Source of the DNA: Xestospongia muta
Lineage: Eukaryota > Porifera > Demospongiae > Haplosclerida > Petrosiidae
DNA length: 64,000 nucleotides
Reading direction: 5' to 3'
Assembly: GCA_963693285.1 (NCBI GenBank)
Contig: OY848927.1
Span: forward strand, 1,986,501 to 2,050,500
Positions 25,422 to 39,700 of the stretch are shown in pieces. Each line of letters starts with the position of its first letter. The stretch's first letter is position 1. The notes under the pieces were generated by a model, which searched no databases, had not been told where the DNA came from, and saw only the letters and a list, made by a program, of their open reading frames with translations. A program made the position numbers and the translations under genes.

Positions 25422-28400
25422 CTGATCTAAAGAGTTTAGTAAGTTTATCTATCTTAAATATAGTCATAAAGTAGTCTAAATAGGTTAAAACTCTAAAATA
25501 AAGAGTTTAGAGCTTTTTGAAAGTTTAAAAAGATTAGAAATTAACCGTTAAAACTGGTTAAATAAGCTGATCTAAAGAGTTTAGTAAGTTTATCTGTCTT
25601 AAATATACTAATAAAGTAGTCTAAATAGGTTTAAACTCGAAAATAAAGAGTTTAGAGCTTTTTGAAAGTTAAAAAAGAGTAGAAATTAACGGTGAAACTG
25701 TTTAAATAAGCTGATCTAAAGAGTTTAGTAAGGTTATCTCTCTTAAATATACTAATAAAGTAGTCTAAATAGGTTAAAACTCTAAAATAAAGTGTTTAGA
25801 GCTTTTTGAAAGTTTAAAAAGATTAGAAATTAACTATGAAAACTGGTTAAATAAGCTGATCTAAAGAGTTTAGTAAGTTTATCTGTCTTAAATATACTAA
25901 TAAAGTAGTCTAAATAGGTTAAAACTCGAAAATAAAGAGTTTAGAGCTTTTTGAAAGTTAAAAAAGATTAGAAATTAACTGTGAAATCTGGTTAAATAAG
26001 CTGATCTAAAGAGTTTAGTAAGTTTATCTCTCTTAAATATACTAATAAAGTAGTCTAAATAGGTTAAAACTCTAAAATAAAGAGTTTAGAGCTTTTTGAA
26101 AGTTTAAAAAGATTAGAAATTAACTGTGAAAACTGGTTAAATAAGCTGATCTAAAGAGTTTAGTAAGTTTATTTGTCTTAAATATACTAAAAAAGTAGTG
26201 TAAATACGTTAAAACTCTAAAATAAAGAGTTTAGAGCTTTTTGAAAGTTAAAAAAGATTAGATATTAACTGTGAAAACTGGTTAAATAAGCTGATCTATA
26301 GAGTTTAGTAAGTTTATCTGTCTTAAATATACTAATAAAGTAGTCTAAATAGGTTAAAACTCTAAAATAAAGTGTTTAGACCTTTTTAAAAGTTAAAGAA
26401 GACTAGAAATTAACTGCGAAAACTGGTTAAATAAACTGATCTAAAGAGTTTAGTAAGTTTATCTATCTTAGATATACTAATAAAGTAGTCTAAATAGGTT
26501 AAAACTCTAAAATAAAGAGTTTAGAGCTTTTTGAAAGTTTAAAAAGATTAGAAATTAACTATGAAAACTGGTTAAATAAGCTGATCTAAAGAGTTTAGTA
26601 AGTTTATCTGTCTTAAATATACTAATAAAGTAGTCTAAATAGGTTAAAACTCTAAAATAAAGTGTTTAGACCTTTTTAAAAGTTAAAGAAGACTAGAAAT
26701 TAACTGCGAAAACTGGTTAAATAAACTGATCTAAAGAGTTTAGTAAGTTTATCTATCTTAGATATACTAATAAAGTAGTCTAAATAGGTTAAAACTCTAA
26801 AATAAAGAGTTTAGAGCTTTTTGAAAGTTTAAAAAGATTAGAAATTAACTATGAAAACTGGTTAAATAAGCTGATCTAAAGAGTTTAGTAAGTTTATCTG
26901 TCTTAAATATACTAATAAAGTAGTCTAAATAGGTTAAAACTCGAAAATAAAGAGTTTAGAGCTTTTTGAAAGTTAAAAAAGATTAGAAATTAACTGTGAA
27001 ATCTGGTTAAATAAGCTGATCTAAAGAGTTTAGTAAGTTTATCTCTCTTAAATATACTAATAAAGTAGTCTAAATAGGTTAAAACTCTAAAATAAAGAGT
27101 TTAGAGCTTTTTGAAAGTTTAAAAAGATTAGAAATTAACTGTGAAAACTGGTTAAATAAGCTGATCTAAAGAGTTTAGTAAGTTTATCTGTCTTAAATAT
27201 ACTAATAAAGTAGTCTAAATAGGTTAAAACTCGAAAATAAAGTGTTTAGAGCTTTTTGAAAGTTAAAAAAGATTAGAAATTAAGTGTGAAAACTGGTTAA
27301 ATAAGAAGATCGAAAGAGTTTAGTAAGTTTATCTGTCTTAAATATACTAATAAATTAGTCTAAATAGGTTAAAACTCGAAAATAAAGAGTTTAGAGCTTT
27401 TTGAAAGTTTAAAAAGATTAGAAATTAACTGTGAAAACTGGTTAAATAAACTGATCTAAAGAGTTTAGTAAGTTTATCTATCTTAGATATACTAATAAAG
27501 TAGTCTAAATAGGTTAAAACTCTAAAATAAAGTGTTTAGAGCTTTTTGAAAGTTAAAAAAGATTAGAAATTAACTATGAAAACTGGTTAAATAAGCTGAT
27601 CTAAAGAGTTTAGTAAGTTTATCTGTCTTAAATATACTAATAAAGTAGTCTAAATAGGTTAAAACTCGAAAATAAAGAGTTTAGAGCTTTTTGAAAGTTA
27701 AAAAAGATTAGAAATTAACTGTGAAATCTGGTTAAATAAGCTGATCTAAAGAGTTTAGTAAGTTTATCTCTCTTAAATATACTAATAAAGTAGTCTAAAT
27801 AGGTTAAAACTCTAAAATAAAGAGTTTAGAGCTTTTTGAAAGTTTAAAAAGATTAGAAATTAACTGTGAAAACTGGTTAAATAAGCTGATCTAAAGAGTT
27901 TAGTAAGTTTATTTGTCTTAAATATACTAAAAAAGTAGTGTAAATACGTTAAAACTCTAAAATAAAGAGTTTAGAGCTTTTTGAAAGTTAAAAAAGATTA
28001 GATATTAACTGTGAAAACTGTTTAAATAAGCTGATCTAAAGAGTTTAGTAAGTTTATCTGTCTTAAATATACTAATAAAGTAGTCTAAATAGCTTAAAAC
28101 TCTAAAATAAAGTGTTTAGAGCTTTTTGAAAGTTAAAAAAGATAAGAAATTAACTGTGAAAACCGGTTAAATAAACTGATCTAAAGAGTTTAGTAAGTTT
28201 ATCTATCTTAAATATAGTCATAAAGTAGTCTAAATAGGTTAAAACTCTAAAATAAAGAGTTTAGAGCTTTTTGAAAGTTTAAAAAGATTAGAAATTAACC
28301 GTTAAAACTGGTTAAATAAGCTGATCTAAAGAGTTTAGTAAGTTTATCTGTCTTAAATATACTAATAAAGTAGTCTAAATAGGTTTAAACTCGAAAATAA

Positions 28401-31073
28401 AGAGTTTAGAGCTTTTTGAAAGTTAAAAAAGAGTAGAAATTAACGGTGAAACTGTTTAAATAAGCTGATCTAAAGAGTTTAGTAAGGTTATCTCTCTTAA
28501 ATATACTAATAAAGTAGTCTAAATAGGTTAAAACTATAAAATAAAGTGTTTAGTGCTTTTTGAAAGTTAAAAAAGATTAGAAATTAACTGCCAAAACTGG
28601 TTAAATAAGCTGATCTAAAGAGTTTAGTAAGTTTATCATTCTTAAATATACTAATAAAGTAGTCTAAATATGTTAAAACTCTAAAATAAAGAGTTTAGAG
28701 CTTTTTGAAAGTTTAAAAAGATTAGAAATTAACTGTGAAAACTGGTTAAATAAGCTGATCTAAAGAGTTTAGTAAGTTTATCTGTCTTAAATATACTAAT
28801 AAAGGAGTCTAAATAGGTTAAAACTCTAAAATAAAGTGTTTAGAGCTTTTTGAAAGTTAAAAAGATTAGAAATTAACTGTGAAAACTGGTTAAATAAGCT
28901 GATCTAAAGAGTTTAGTAAGTTTATCTCTCTTAAATATACTAATAAAGTAGTCTAAATGGGTTAAAACTCTAAAATAAAGAGTTTAGAGCTTTTTGAAAG
29001 TTTAAAAAGAGTAGAAATTAACGGTGAAAACTGGTTAAATAAGCTGATCTAAAGAGTTTAGTAAGTTTATCTCTCTTAAATATACTAATAAAGTAGTCTA
29101 AATAGGTTAAAACTCTAAAATAAAGAGTTTAGAGCTTTTTGAAAGTTTAAAAAGAGTAGAAATCAACGATGAAAACTGGTTAAATAAGCTGATCTAAAGA
29201 GTTTAGTAAGTTTATCTGTCTTAAATATACTAATAAAGTAGTCTAAATAGGTTAAAACTCTAAAATAAAGAGTTTAGAGCTTTTTGAAAGTTTAAAAAGA
29301 GTAGAAATCAACGATGAAAACTGGTTAAATAAGCTGATCTAAAGAGTTTAGTAAGTTTATCTCTCTTAAATATACTAATAAAGTAGTCTAAATAGGTTAA
29401 AACTCTAAAATAAAGAGTTTAGAGCTTTTTGAAAGTTAAAAAAGATTAGAAATTAACTGTGAAAACTGGTTAAATAAGCTGATCTAAAGAGTTTAGTAAG
29501 TTTGTCTGTCTTAAAAATACTAATAAAGTAGTCTAAATAGGTTAAAACTCTAAAATAAAGAGTTTAGAGCTTTTTGAAAGTTTAAAAAGATTAGAAATTA
29601 ACTGTGAAATCTGGTTAAATAAGCTGATCTAAATAGTTTAGTAAGTTTATCTGTCTTAAATATACTAATAAAGTAGTCTAAATTGCTTAAAACTCTAAAA
29701 TAAAGAATTTAGAGCTTTTTGAAAGTTTAAAAAGAGTAGAAATTAACGGTGAAAACTGGTTAAATAAGCTGATCTAAAGAGTTTAGTAAGTTTATCTGTC
29801 TTGAATATACTAATAAAGTAGTCTAAATAGGTTAAAACTCTAAAATAAAGAGTTTAGAGCTTTTTGAAAGTTTAAAGAGATTAGAAATTAACTGTGAAAA
29901 CTGGTTAAATAAGCTGATCTAAAGAGTTTAGTAAGTTTATCTGTCTTAAATATACTAATAAAGTAGTCTAAATACGTTAAAACTCTAAAATAAAGAGTTT
30001 AGAGCTTTTTGAAAGTTAAAAAAGATTAGAAATTAATTGTGAAAACTGGTTAAATAAGCTGATCTAAAGAGTTTAGTAAGTTTATCTGTCTTAAATATAC
30101 TAATAAAGTAGTCTAAATAGGTTAAAACTCTAAAATAAAGTGTTTAGAGCTTTTTGAAAGTTAAAAAAGATTAGAAATTAACTATGAAAACTGGTTAAAT
30201 AAGCTGATCTAAAGAGTTTAGTAAGTTTATCTGTCTTAAATATACTAATAAAGTAGTCTAAATAGGTTAAAACTCGAAAATAAAGAGTTTAGAGCTTTTT
30301 GAAAGTTAAAAAAGATTAGAAATTAACTGTGAAAACTGGTTAAATAAACTGATCTAAAGAGTTTAGTAAGTTTATCTATCTTAGATATACTAATAAAGTA
30401 GTCTAAATAGGTTAAAACTCTAAAATAAAGTGTTTAGAGCTTTTTGAAAGTTAAAAAAGATTAGAAATTAACTATGAAAACTGGTTAAATAAGCTGATCT
30501 AAAGAGTTTAGTAAGTTTATCTGTCTTAAATATACTAATAAAGTAGTCTAAATAGGTTAAAACTCGAAAATAAAGAGTTTAGAGCTTTTTGAAAGTTAAA
30601 AAAGATTAGAAATTAACTGTGAAATCTGGTTAAATAAGCTGATCTAAAGAGTTTAGTAAGTTTATCTCTCTTAAATATACTAATAAAGTAGTCTAAATAG
30701 GTTAAAACTCTAAAATAAAGAGTTTAGAGCTTTTTGAAAGTTTAAAAAGATTAGAAATTAACTGTGAAAACTGGTTAAATAAGCTGATCTAAAGAGTTTA
30801 GTAAGTTTATTTGTCTTAAATATACTAAAAAAGTAGTGTAAATACGTTAAAACTCTAAAATAAAGAGTTTAGAGCTTTTTGAAAGTTAAAAAAGATTAGA
30901 TATTAACTGTGAAAACTGTTTAAATAAGCTGATCTAAAGAGTTTAGTAAGTTTATCTGTCTTAAATATACTAATAAAGTAGTCTAAATAGCTTAAAACTC
31001 TAAAATAAAGTGTTTAGAGCTTTTTGAAAGTTAAAAAAGATAAGAAATTAACTGTGAAAACCGGTTAAATAAA
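25422..31073 (+). repeat. 39-monomer HOR, copy 1 (5652 bp)
   Basis: Runs from the TATAGTCATA monomer at 25422 to the next equivalent one at 31074. It consists of a 19-monomer half (25422-28175, 2754 bp) and a 20-monomer half (28176-31073, 2898 bp), each opening with a TATAGTCATA monomer. The last 0.9 kb (about 30170-31073) differs from copies 2 and 3: it repeats the end of the first half (27451-28175) at an offset of 2898 bp. Elsewhere it agrees with copy 2 almost base for base. Confidence 0.87.
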
Positions 31074-34000
31074 CTGATCTAAAGAGTTTAGTAAGTTTAT
31101 CTATCTTAAATATAGTCATAAAGTAGTCTAAATAGGTTAAAACTCTAAAATAAAGAGTTTAGAGCTTTTTGAAAGTTTAAAAAGATTAGAAATTAACCGT
31201 TAAAACTGGTTAAATAAGCTGATCTAAAGAGTTTAGTAAGTTTATCTGTCTTAAATATACTAATAAAGTAGTCTAAATAGGTTTAAACTCGAAAATAAAG
31301 AGTTTAGAGCTTTTTGAAAGTTAAAAAAGAGTAGAAATTAACGGTGAAACTGTTTAAATAAGCTGATCTAAAGAGTTTAGTAAGGTTATCTCTCTTAAAT
31401 ATACTAATAAAGTAGTCTAAATAGGTTAAAACTCTAAAATAAAGTGTTTAGAGCTTTTTGAAAGTTTAAAAAGATTAGAAATTAACTATGAAAACTGGTT
31501 AAATAAGCTGATCTAAAGAGTTTAGTAAGTTTATCTGTCTTAAATATACTAATAAAGTAGTCTAAATAGGTTAAAACTCGAAAATAAAGAGTTTAGAGCT
31601 TTTTGAAAGTTAAAAAAGATTAGAAATTAACTGTGAAATCTGGTTAAATAAGCTGATCTAAAGAGTTTAGTAAGTTTATCTCTCTTAAATATACTAATAA
31701 AGTAGTCTAAATAGGTTAAAACTCTAAAATAAAGAGTTTAGAGCTTTTTGAAAGTTTAAAAAGATTAGAAATTAACTGTGAAAACTGGTTAAATAAGCTG
31801 ATCTAAAGAGTTTAGTAAGTATATTTGTCTTAAATATACTAAAAAAGTAGTGTAAATACGTTAAAACTCTAAAATAAAGAGTTTAGAGCTTTTTGAAAGT
31901 TAAAAAAGATTAGATATTAACTGTGAAAACTGGTTAAATAAGCTGATCTATAGAGTTTAGTAAGTTTATCTGTCTTAAATATACTAATAAAGTAGTCTAA
32001 ATAGGTTAAAACTCTAAAATAAAGTGTTTAGACCTTTTTAAAAGTTAAAGAAGACTAGAAATTAACTGCGAAAACTGGTTAAATAAACTGATCTAAAGAG
32101 TTTAGTAAGTTTATCTATCTTAGATATACTAATAAAGTAGTCTAAATAGGTTAAAACTCTAAAATAAAGAGTTTAGAGCTTTTTGAAAGTTTAAAAAGAT
32201 TAGAAATTAACTATGAAAACTGGTTAAATAAGCTGATCTAAAGAGTTTAGTAAGTTTATCTGTCTTAAATATACTAATAAAGTAGTCTAAATAGGTTAAA
32301 ACTCTAAAATAAAGTGTTTAGACCTTTTTAAAAGTTAAAGAAGACTAGAAATTAACTGCGAAAACTGGTTAAATAAACTGATCTAAAGAGTTTAGTAAGT
32401 TTATCTATCTTAGATATACTAATAAAGTAGTCTAAATAGGTTAAAACTCTAAAATAAAGAGTTTAGAGCTTTTTGAAAGTTTAAAAAGATTAGAAATTAA
32501 CTATGAAAACTGGTTAAATAAGCTGATCTAAAGAGTTTAGTAAGTTTATCTGTCTTAAATATACTAATAAAGTAGTCTAAATAGGTTAAAACTCGAAAAT
32601 AAAGAGTTTAGAGCTTTTTGAAAGTTAAAAAAGATTAGAAATTAACTGTGAAATCTGGTTAAATAAGCTGATCTAAAGAGTTTAGTAAGTTTATCTCTCT
32701 TAAATATACTAATAAAGTAGTCTAAATAGGTTAAAACTCTAAAATAAAGAGTTTAGAGCTTTTTGAAAGTTTAAAAAGATTAGAAATTAACTGTGAAAAC
32801 TGGTTAAATAAGCTGATCTAAAGAGTTTAGTAAGTTTATCTGTCTTAAATATACTAATAAAGTAGTCTAAATAGGTTAAAACTCGAAAATAAAGTGTTTA
32901 GAGCTTTTTGAAAGTTAAAAAAGATTAGAAATTAAGTGTGAAAACTGGTTAAATAAGAAGATCGAAAGAGTTTAGTAAGTTTATCTGTCTTAAATATACT
33001 AATAAATTAGTCTAAATAGGTTAAAACTCGAAAATAAAGAGTTTAGAGCTTTTTGAAAGTTTAAAAAGATTAGAAATTAACTGTGAAAACTGGTTAAATA
33101 AACTGATCTAAAGAGTTTAGTAAGTTTATCTATCTTAGATATACTAATAAAGTAGTCTAAATAGGTTAAAACTCTAAAATAAAGTGTTTAGAGCTTTTTG
33201 AAAGTTAAAAAAGATTAGAAATTAACTATGAAAACTGGTTAAATAAGCTGATCTAAAGAGTTTAGTAAGTTTATCTGTCTTAAATATACTAATAAAGTAG
33301 TCTAAATAGGTTAAAACTCGAAAATAAAGAGTTTAGAGCTTTTTGAAAGTTAAAAAAGATTAGAAATTAACAGTGAAATCTGGTTAAATAAGCTGATCTA
33401 AAGAGTTTAGTAAGTTTATCTCTCTTAAATATACTAATAAAGTAGTCTAAATAGGTTAAAACTCTAAAATAAAGAGTTTAGAGCTTTTTGAAAGTTTAAA
33501 AAGATTAGAAATTAACTGTGAAAACTGGTTAAATAAGCTGATCTAAAGAGTTTAGTAAGTTTATTTGTCTTAAATATACTAAAAAAGTAGTGTAAATACG
33601 TTAAAACTCTAAAATAAAGAGTTTAGAGCTTTTTGAAAGTTAAAAAAGATTAGATATTAACTGTGAAAACTGTTTAAATAAGCTGATCTAAAGAGTTTAG
33701 TAAGTTTATCTGTCTTAAATATACTAATAAAGTAGTCTAAATAGCTTAAAACTCTAAAATAAAGTGTTTAGAGCTTTTTGAAAGTTAAAAAAGATAAGAA
33801 ATTAACTGTGAAAACCGGTTAAATAAACTGATCTAAAGAGTTTAGTAAGTTTATCTATCTTAAATATAGTCATAAAGTAGTCTAAATAGGTTAAAACTCT
33901 AAAATAAAGAGTTTAGAGCTTTTTGAAAGTTTAAAAAGATTAGAAATTAACCGTTAAAACTGGTTAAATAAGCTGATCTAAAGAGTTTAGTAAGTTTATC

Positions 34001-36723
34001 TGTCTTAAATATACTAATAAAGTAGTCTAAATAGGTTTAAACTCGAAAATAAAGAGTTTAGAGCTTTTTGAAAGTTAAAAAAGAGTAGAAATTAACGGTG
34101 AAACTGTTTAAATAAGCTGATCTAAAGAGTTTAGTAAGGTTATCTCTCTTAAATATACTAATAAAGTAGTCTAAATAGGTTAAAACTATAAAATAAAGTG
34201 TTTAGTGCTTTTTGAAAGTTAAAAAAGATTAGAAATTAACTGCCAAAACTGGTTAAATAAGCTGATCTAAAGAGTTTAGTAAGTTTATCATTCTTAAATA
34301 TACTAATAAAGTAGTCTAAATATGTTAAAACTCTAAAATAAAGAGTTTAGAGCTTTTTGAAAGTTTAAAAAGATTAGAAATTAACTGTGAAAACTGGTTA
34401 AATAAGCTGATCTAAAGAGTTTAGTAAGTTTATCTGTCTTAAATATACTAATAAAGGAGTCTAAATAGGTTAAAACTCTAAAATAAAGTGTTTAGAGCTT
34501 TTTGAAAGTTAAAAAGATTAGAAATTAACTGTGAAAACTGGTTAAATAAGCTGATCTAAAGAGTTTAGTAAGTTTATCTCTCTTAAATATACTAATAAAG
34601 TAGTCTAAATGGGTTAAAACTCTAAAATAAAGAGTTTAGAGCTTTTTGAAAGTTTAAAAAGAGTAGAAATTAACGGTGAAAACTGGTTAAATAAGCTGAT
34701 CTAAAGAGTTTAGTAAGTTTATCTCTCTTAAATATACTAATAAAGTAGTCTAAATAGGTTAAAACTCTAAAATAAAGAGTTTAGAGCTTTTTGAAAGTTT
34801 AAAAAGAGTAGAAATCAACGATGAAAACTGGTTAAATAAGCTGATCTAAAGAGTTTAGTAAGTTTATCTGTCTTAAATATACTAATAAAGTAGTCTAAAT
34901 AGGTTAAAACTCTAAAATAAAGAGTTTAGAGCTTTTTGAAAGTTTAAAAAGAGTAGAAATCAACGATGAAAACTGGTTAATTAAGCTGATCTAAAGAGTT
35001 TAGTAAGTTTATCTCTCTTAAATATACTAATAAAGTAGTCTAAATAGGTTAAAACTCTAAAATAAAGAGTTTAGAGCTTTTTGAAAGTTAAAAAAGATTA
35101 GAAATTAACTGTGAAAACTGGTTAAATAAGCTGATCTAAAGAGTTTAGTAAGTTTGTCTGTCTTAAAAATACTAATAAAGTAGTCTAAATAGGTTAAAAC
35201 TCTAAAATAAAGAGTTTAGAGCTTTTTGAAAGTTTAAAAAGATTAGAAATTAACTGTGAAATCTGGTTAAATAAGCTGATCTAAATAGTTTAGTAAGTTT
35301 ATCTGTCTTAAATATACTAATAAAGTAGTCTAAATTGCTTAAAACTCTAAAATAAAGAATTTAGAGCTTTTTGAAAGTTTAAAAAGAGTAGAAATTAACG
35401 GTGAAAACTGGTTAAATAAGCTGATCTAAAGAGTTTAGTAAGTTTATCTGTCTTGAATATACTAATAAAGTAGTCTAAATAGGTTAAAACTCTAAAATAA
35501 AGAGTTTAGAGCTTTTTGAAAGTTTAAAGAGATTAGAAATTAACTGTGAAAACTGGTTAAATAAGCTGATCTAAAGAGTTTAGTAAGTTTATCTGTCTTA
35601 AATATACTAATAAAGTAGTCTAAATACGTTAAAACTCTAAAATAAAGAGTTTAGAGCTTTTTGAAAGTTAAAAAAGATTAGAAATTAATTGTGAAAACTG
35701 GTTAAATAAGCTGATCTAAAGAGTTTAGTAAGTTTATCTGTCTTAAATATACTAATAAAGTAGTCTAAATAGGTTAAAACTCTAAAATAAAGTGTTTAGA
35801 GCTTTTTGAAAGTTAAAAAGATTAGAAATTAACTGTGAAAACTGGTTAAATAAGCTGATCTAAAGAGTTTAGTAAGTTTATCTGTCTTAAATATAGTAAT
35901 AAAGTAGTCTAAATAGGTTAAAACTCTAAAATAAAGAGTTTAGAGCTTTTTGAAAGTTTAAAAAGATTAGAAATTAACTGTGAAAACTGGTTAAATAAGC
36001 TGATCTAAAGAGTTTAGTAAGTTTATCTGTCTTAAATATACTAATAAAGTAGTCTAAATAGCTTAAAACTCTAAAATAAAGAGTTTATACCTTTTAGAAA
36101 GTTAAAAAAATTAGAAATTAACTGCGAAAACTGTTTAAATAAGCTAATCTAAAGAGTTTAGTAAGTTTATCTGTCTTAAATATACTAATAATGTAGTCTA
36201 AATAGGTTAAAACTCGAAAATAAAGAGTTTAGAGCTTTTTGAAAGTTAAAAAAGATTAGAAATTAACTGTGAATACTGGTTAAATAAACTGATCTAAAGA
36301 GTTTAGTAAGTTTATCTGTCTTAAATATACTAATAAAGTAGTCTAAATAGGTTAAAACTCGAAAATAAAGAGTTTAGAGCTTTTTGAAAGTTAAAAAAGA
36401 TTAGAAATTAACTGTGAAAACTGGATAAAAAAACTGATATAAAGAGTCTAGTAAGTTTATCTCTCTTAAATATACTAATAAAGTAGTCTAAATAGGTTAA
36501 AACTCTAAAATAAAGTGTTTAGAGCTTTTTGAAAGTTTAGAAAGATTAGAAATTAACTGTGAAAACTGTTTAAATAAACTAATCTAAAGAGTCTAGTAAG
36601 TTTATCTGTCTTAAATATACAAATAAAGTAGTCTAAATAGGTTAAAACTCGAACATAAAGTGTTTACAGTTTTTTGAAAGTTAAAAAAGATTAGAAATTA
36701 ACTGTGAAAACTGGTTAAATAAA
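31074..36723 (+). repeat. 39-monomer HOR, copy 2 (5650 bp)
   Basis: Landmarks: TATAGTCATA 31111 and 33865, GACCTTTTTA 32031 and 32321, TTATCATTC 34283, CTGGATAAAA 36421, GAACATAAAG 36651. Private or shared variants include AGTATATTTGTC near 31818 (shared with copy 3, TTTATTTGTC in copy 1) and AACAGTGAAATC near 33370. The unit is 2 bp shorter than copy 1; a shortened A-tract near 35820 accounts for at least one base. Confidence 0.88.
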
Positions 36724-39700
36724 CTGATCTAAAGAGTTTAGTAAGTTTATCTATCTTAAATATAGTCATAAAGTAGTCTAAATAGGTTAAAACTCTAAAA
36801 TAAAGAGTTTAGAGCTTTTTGAAAGTTTAAAAAGATTAGAAATTAACCGTTAAAACTGGTTAAATAAGCTGATCTAAAGAGTTTAGTAAGTTTATCTGTC
36901 TTAAATATACTAATAAAGTAGTCTAAATAGGTTTAAACTCGAAAATAAAGAGTTTAGAGCTTTTTGAAAGTTAAAAAAGAGTAGAAATTAACGGTGAAAC
37001 TGTTTAAATAAGCTGATCTAAAGAGTTTAGTAAGGTTATCTCTCTTAAATATACTAATAAAGTAGTCTAAATAGGTTAAAACTCTAAAATAAAGTGTTTA
37101 GAGCTTTTTGAAAGTTTAAAAAGATTAGAAATTAACTATGAAAACTGGTTAAATAAGCTGATCTAAAGAGTTTAGTAAGTTTATCTGTCTTAAATATACT
37201 AATAAAGTAGTCTAAATAGGTTAAAACTCGAAAATAAAGAGTTTAGAGCTTTTTGAAAGTTAAAAAAGATTAGAAATTAACTATGAAATCTGGTTAAATA
37301 AGCTGATCTAAAGAGTTTAGTAAGTTTATCTCTCTTAAATATACTAATAAAGTAGTCTAAATAGGTTAAAACTCTAAAATAAAGAGTTTAGAGCTTTTTG
37401 AAAGTTTAAAAAGATTAGAAATTAACTGTGAAAACTGGTTAAATAAGCTGATCTAAAGAGTTTAGTAAGTATATTTGTCTTAAATATACTAAAAAAGTAG
37501 TGTAAATACGTTAAAACTCTAAAATAAAGAGTTTAGAGCTTTTTGAAAGTTAAAAAAGATTAGATATTAACTGTGAAAACTGGTTAAATAAGCTGATCTA
37601 TAGAGTTTAGTAAGTTTATCTGTCTTAAATATACTAATAAAGTAGTCTAAATAGGTTAAAACTCTAAAATAAAGTGTTTAGACCTTTTTAAAAGTTAAAG
37701 AAGACTAGAAATTAACTGCGAAAACTGGTTAAATAAACTGATCTAAAGAGTTTAGTAAGTTTATCTATCTTAGATATACTAATAAAGTAGTCTAAATAGG
37801 TTAAAACTCTAAAATAAAGAGTTTAGAGCTTTTTGAAAGTTTAAAAAGATTAGAAATTAACTATGAAAACTGGTTAAATAAGCTGATCTAAAGAGTTTAG
37901 TAAGTTTATCTGTCTTAAATATACTAATAAAGTAGTCTAAATAGGTTAAAACTCTAAAATAAAGTGTTTAGACCTTTTTAAAAGTTAAAGAAGACTAGAA
38001 ATTAACTGCGAAAACTGGTTAAATAAACTGATCTAAAGAGTTTAGTAAGTTTATCTATCTTAGATATACTAATAAAGTAGTCTAAATAGGTTAAAACTCT
38101 AAAATAAAGAGTTTAGAGCTTTTTGAAAGTTTAAAAAGATTAGAAATTAACTATGAAAACTGGTTAAATAAGCTGATCTAAAGAGTTTAGTAAGTTTATC
38201 TGTCTTAAATATACTAATAAAGTAGTCTAAATAGGTTAAAACTCGAAAATAAAGAGTTTAGAGCTTTTTGAAAGTTAAAAAAGATTAGAAATTAACTGTG
38301 AAATCTGGTTAAATAAGCTGATCTAAAGAGTTTAGTAAGTTTATCTCTCTTAAATATACTAATAAAGTAGTCTAAATAGGTTAAAACTCTAAAATAAAGA
38401 GTTTAGAGCTTTTTGAAAGTTTAAAAAGATTAGAAATTAACTGTGAAAACTGGTTAAATAAGCTGATCTAAAGAGTTTAGTAAGTTTATCTGTCTTAAAT
38501 ATACTAATAAAGTAGTCTAAATAGGTTAAAACTCGAAAATAAAGTGTTTAGAGCTTTTTGAAAGTTAAAAAAGATTAGAAATTAAGTGTGAAAACTGGTT
38601 AAATAAGAAGATCGAAAGAGTTTAGTAAGTTTATCTGTCTTAAATATACTAATAAATTAGTCTAAATAGGTTAAAACTCGAAAATAAAGAGTTTAGAGCT
38701 TTTTGAAAGTTTAAAAAGATTAGAAATTAACTGTGAAAACTGGTTAAATAAACTGATCTAAAGAGTTTAGTAAGTTTATCTATCTTAGATATACTAATAA
38801 AGTAGTCTAAATAGGTTAAAACTCTAAAATAAAGTGTTTAGAGCTTTTTGAAAGTTAAAAAAGATTAGAAATTAACTATGAAAACTGGTTAAATAAGCTG
38901 ATCTAAAGAGTTTAGTAAGTTTATCTGTCTTAAATATACTAATAAAGTAGTCTAAATAGGTTAAAACTCGAAAATAAAGAGTTTAGAGCTTTTTGAAAGT
39001 TAAAAAAGATTAGAAATTAACTGTGAAATCTGGTTAAATAAGCTGATCTAAAGAGTTTAGTAAGTTTATCTCTCTTAAATATACTAATAAAGTAGTCTAA
39101 ATAGGTTAAAACTCTAAAATAAAGAGTTTAGAGCTTTTTGAAAGTTTAAAAAGATTAGAAATTAACTGTGAAAACTGGTTAAATAAGCTGATCTAAAGAG
39201 TTTAGTAAGTTTATTTGTCTTAAATATACTAAAAAAGTAGTGTAAATACGTTAAAACTCTAAAATAAAGAGTTTAGAGCTTTTTGAAAGTTAAAAAAGAT
39301 TAGATATTAACTGTGAAAACTGTTTAAATAAGCTGATCTAAAGAGTTTAGTAAGTTTATCTGTCTTAAATATACTAATAAAGTAGTCTAAATAGCTTAAA
39401 ACTCTAAAATAAAGTGTTTAGAGCTTTTTGAAAGTTAAAAAAGATAAGAAATTAACTGTGAAAACCGGTTAAATAAACTGATCTAAAGAGTTTAGTAAGT
39501 TTATCTATCTTAAATATAGTCATAAAGTAGTCTAAATAGGTTAAAACTCTAAAATAAAGAGTTTAGAGCTTTTTGAAAGTTTAAAAAGATTAGAAATTAA
39601 CCGTTAAAACTGGTTAAATAAGCTGATCTAAAGAGTTTAGTAAGTTTATCTGTCTTAAATATACTAATAAAGTAGTCTAAATAGGTTTAAACTCGAAAAT

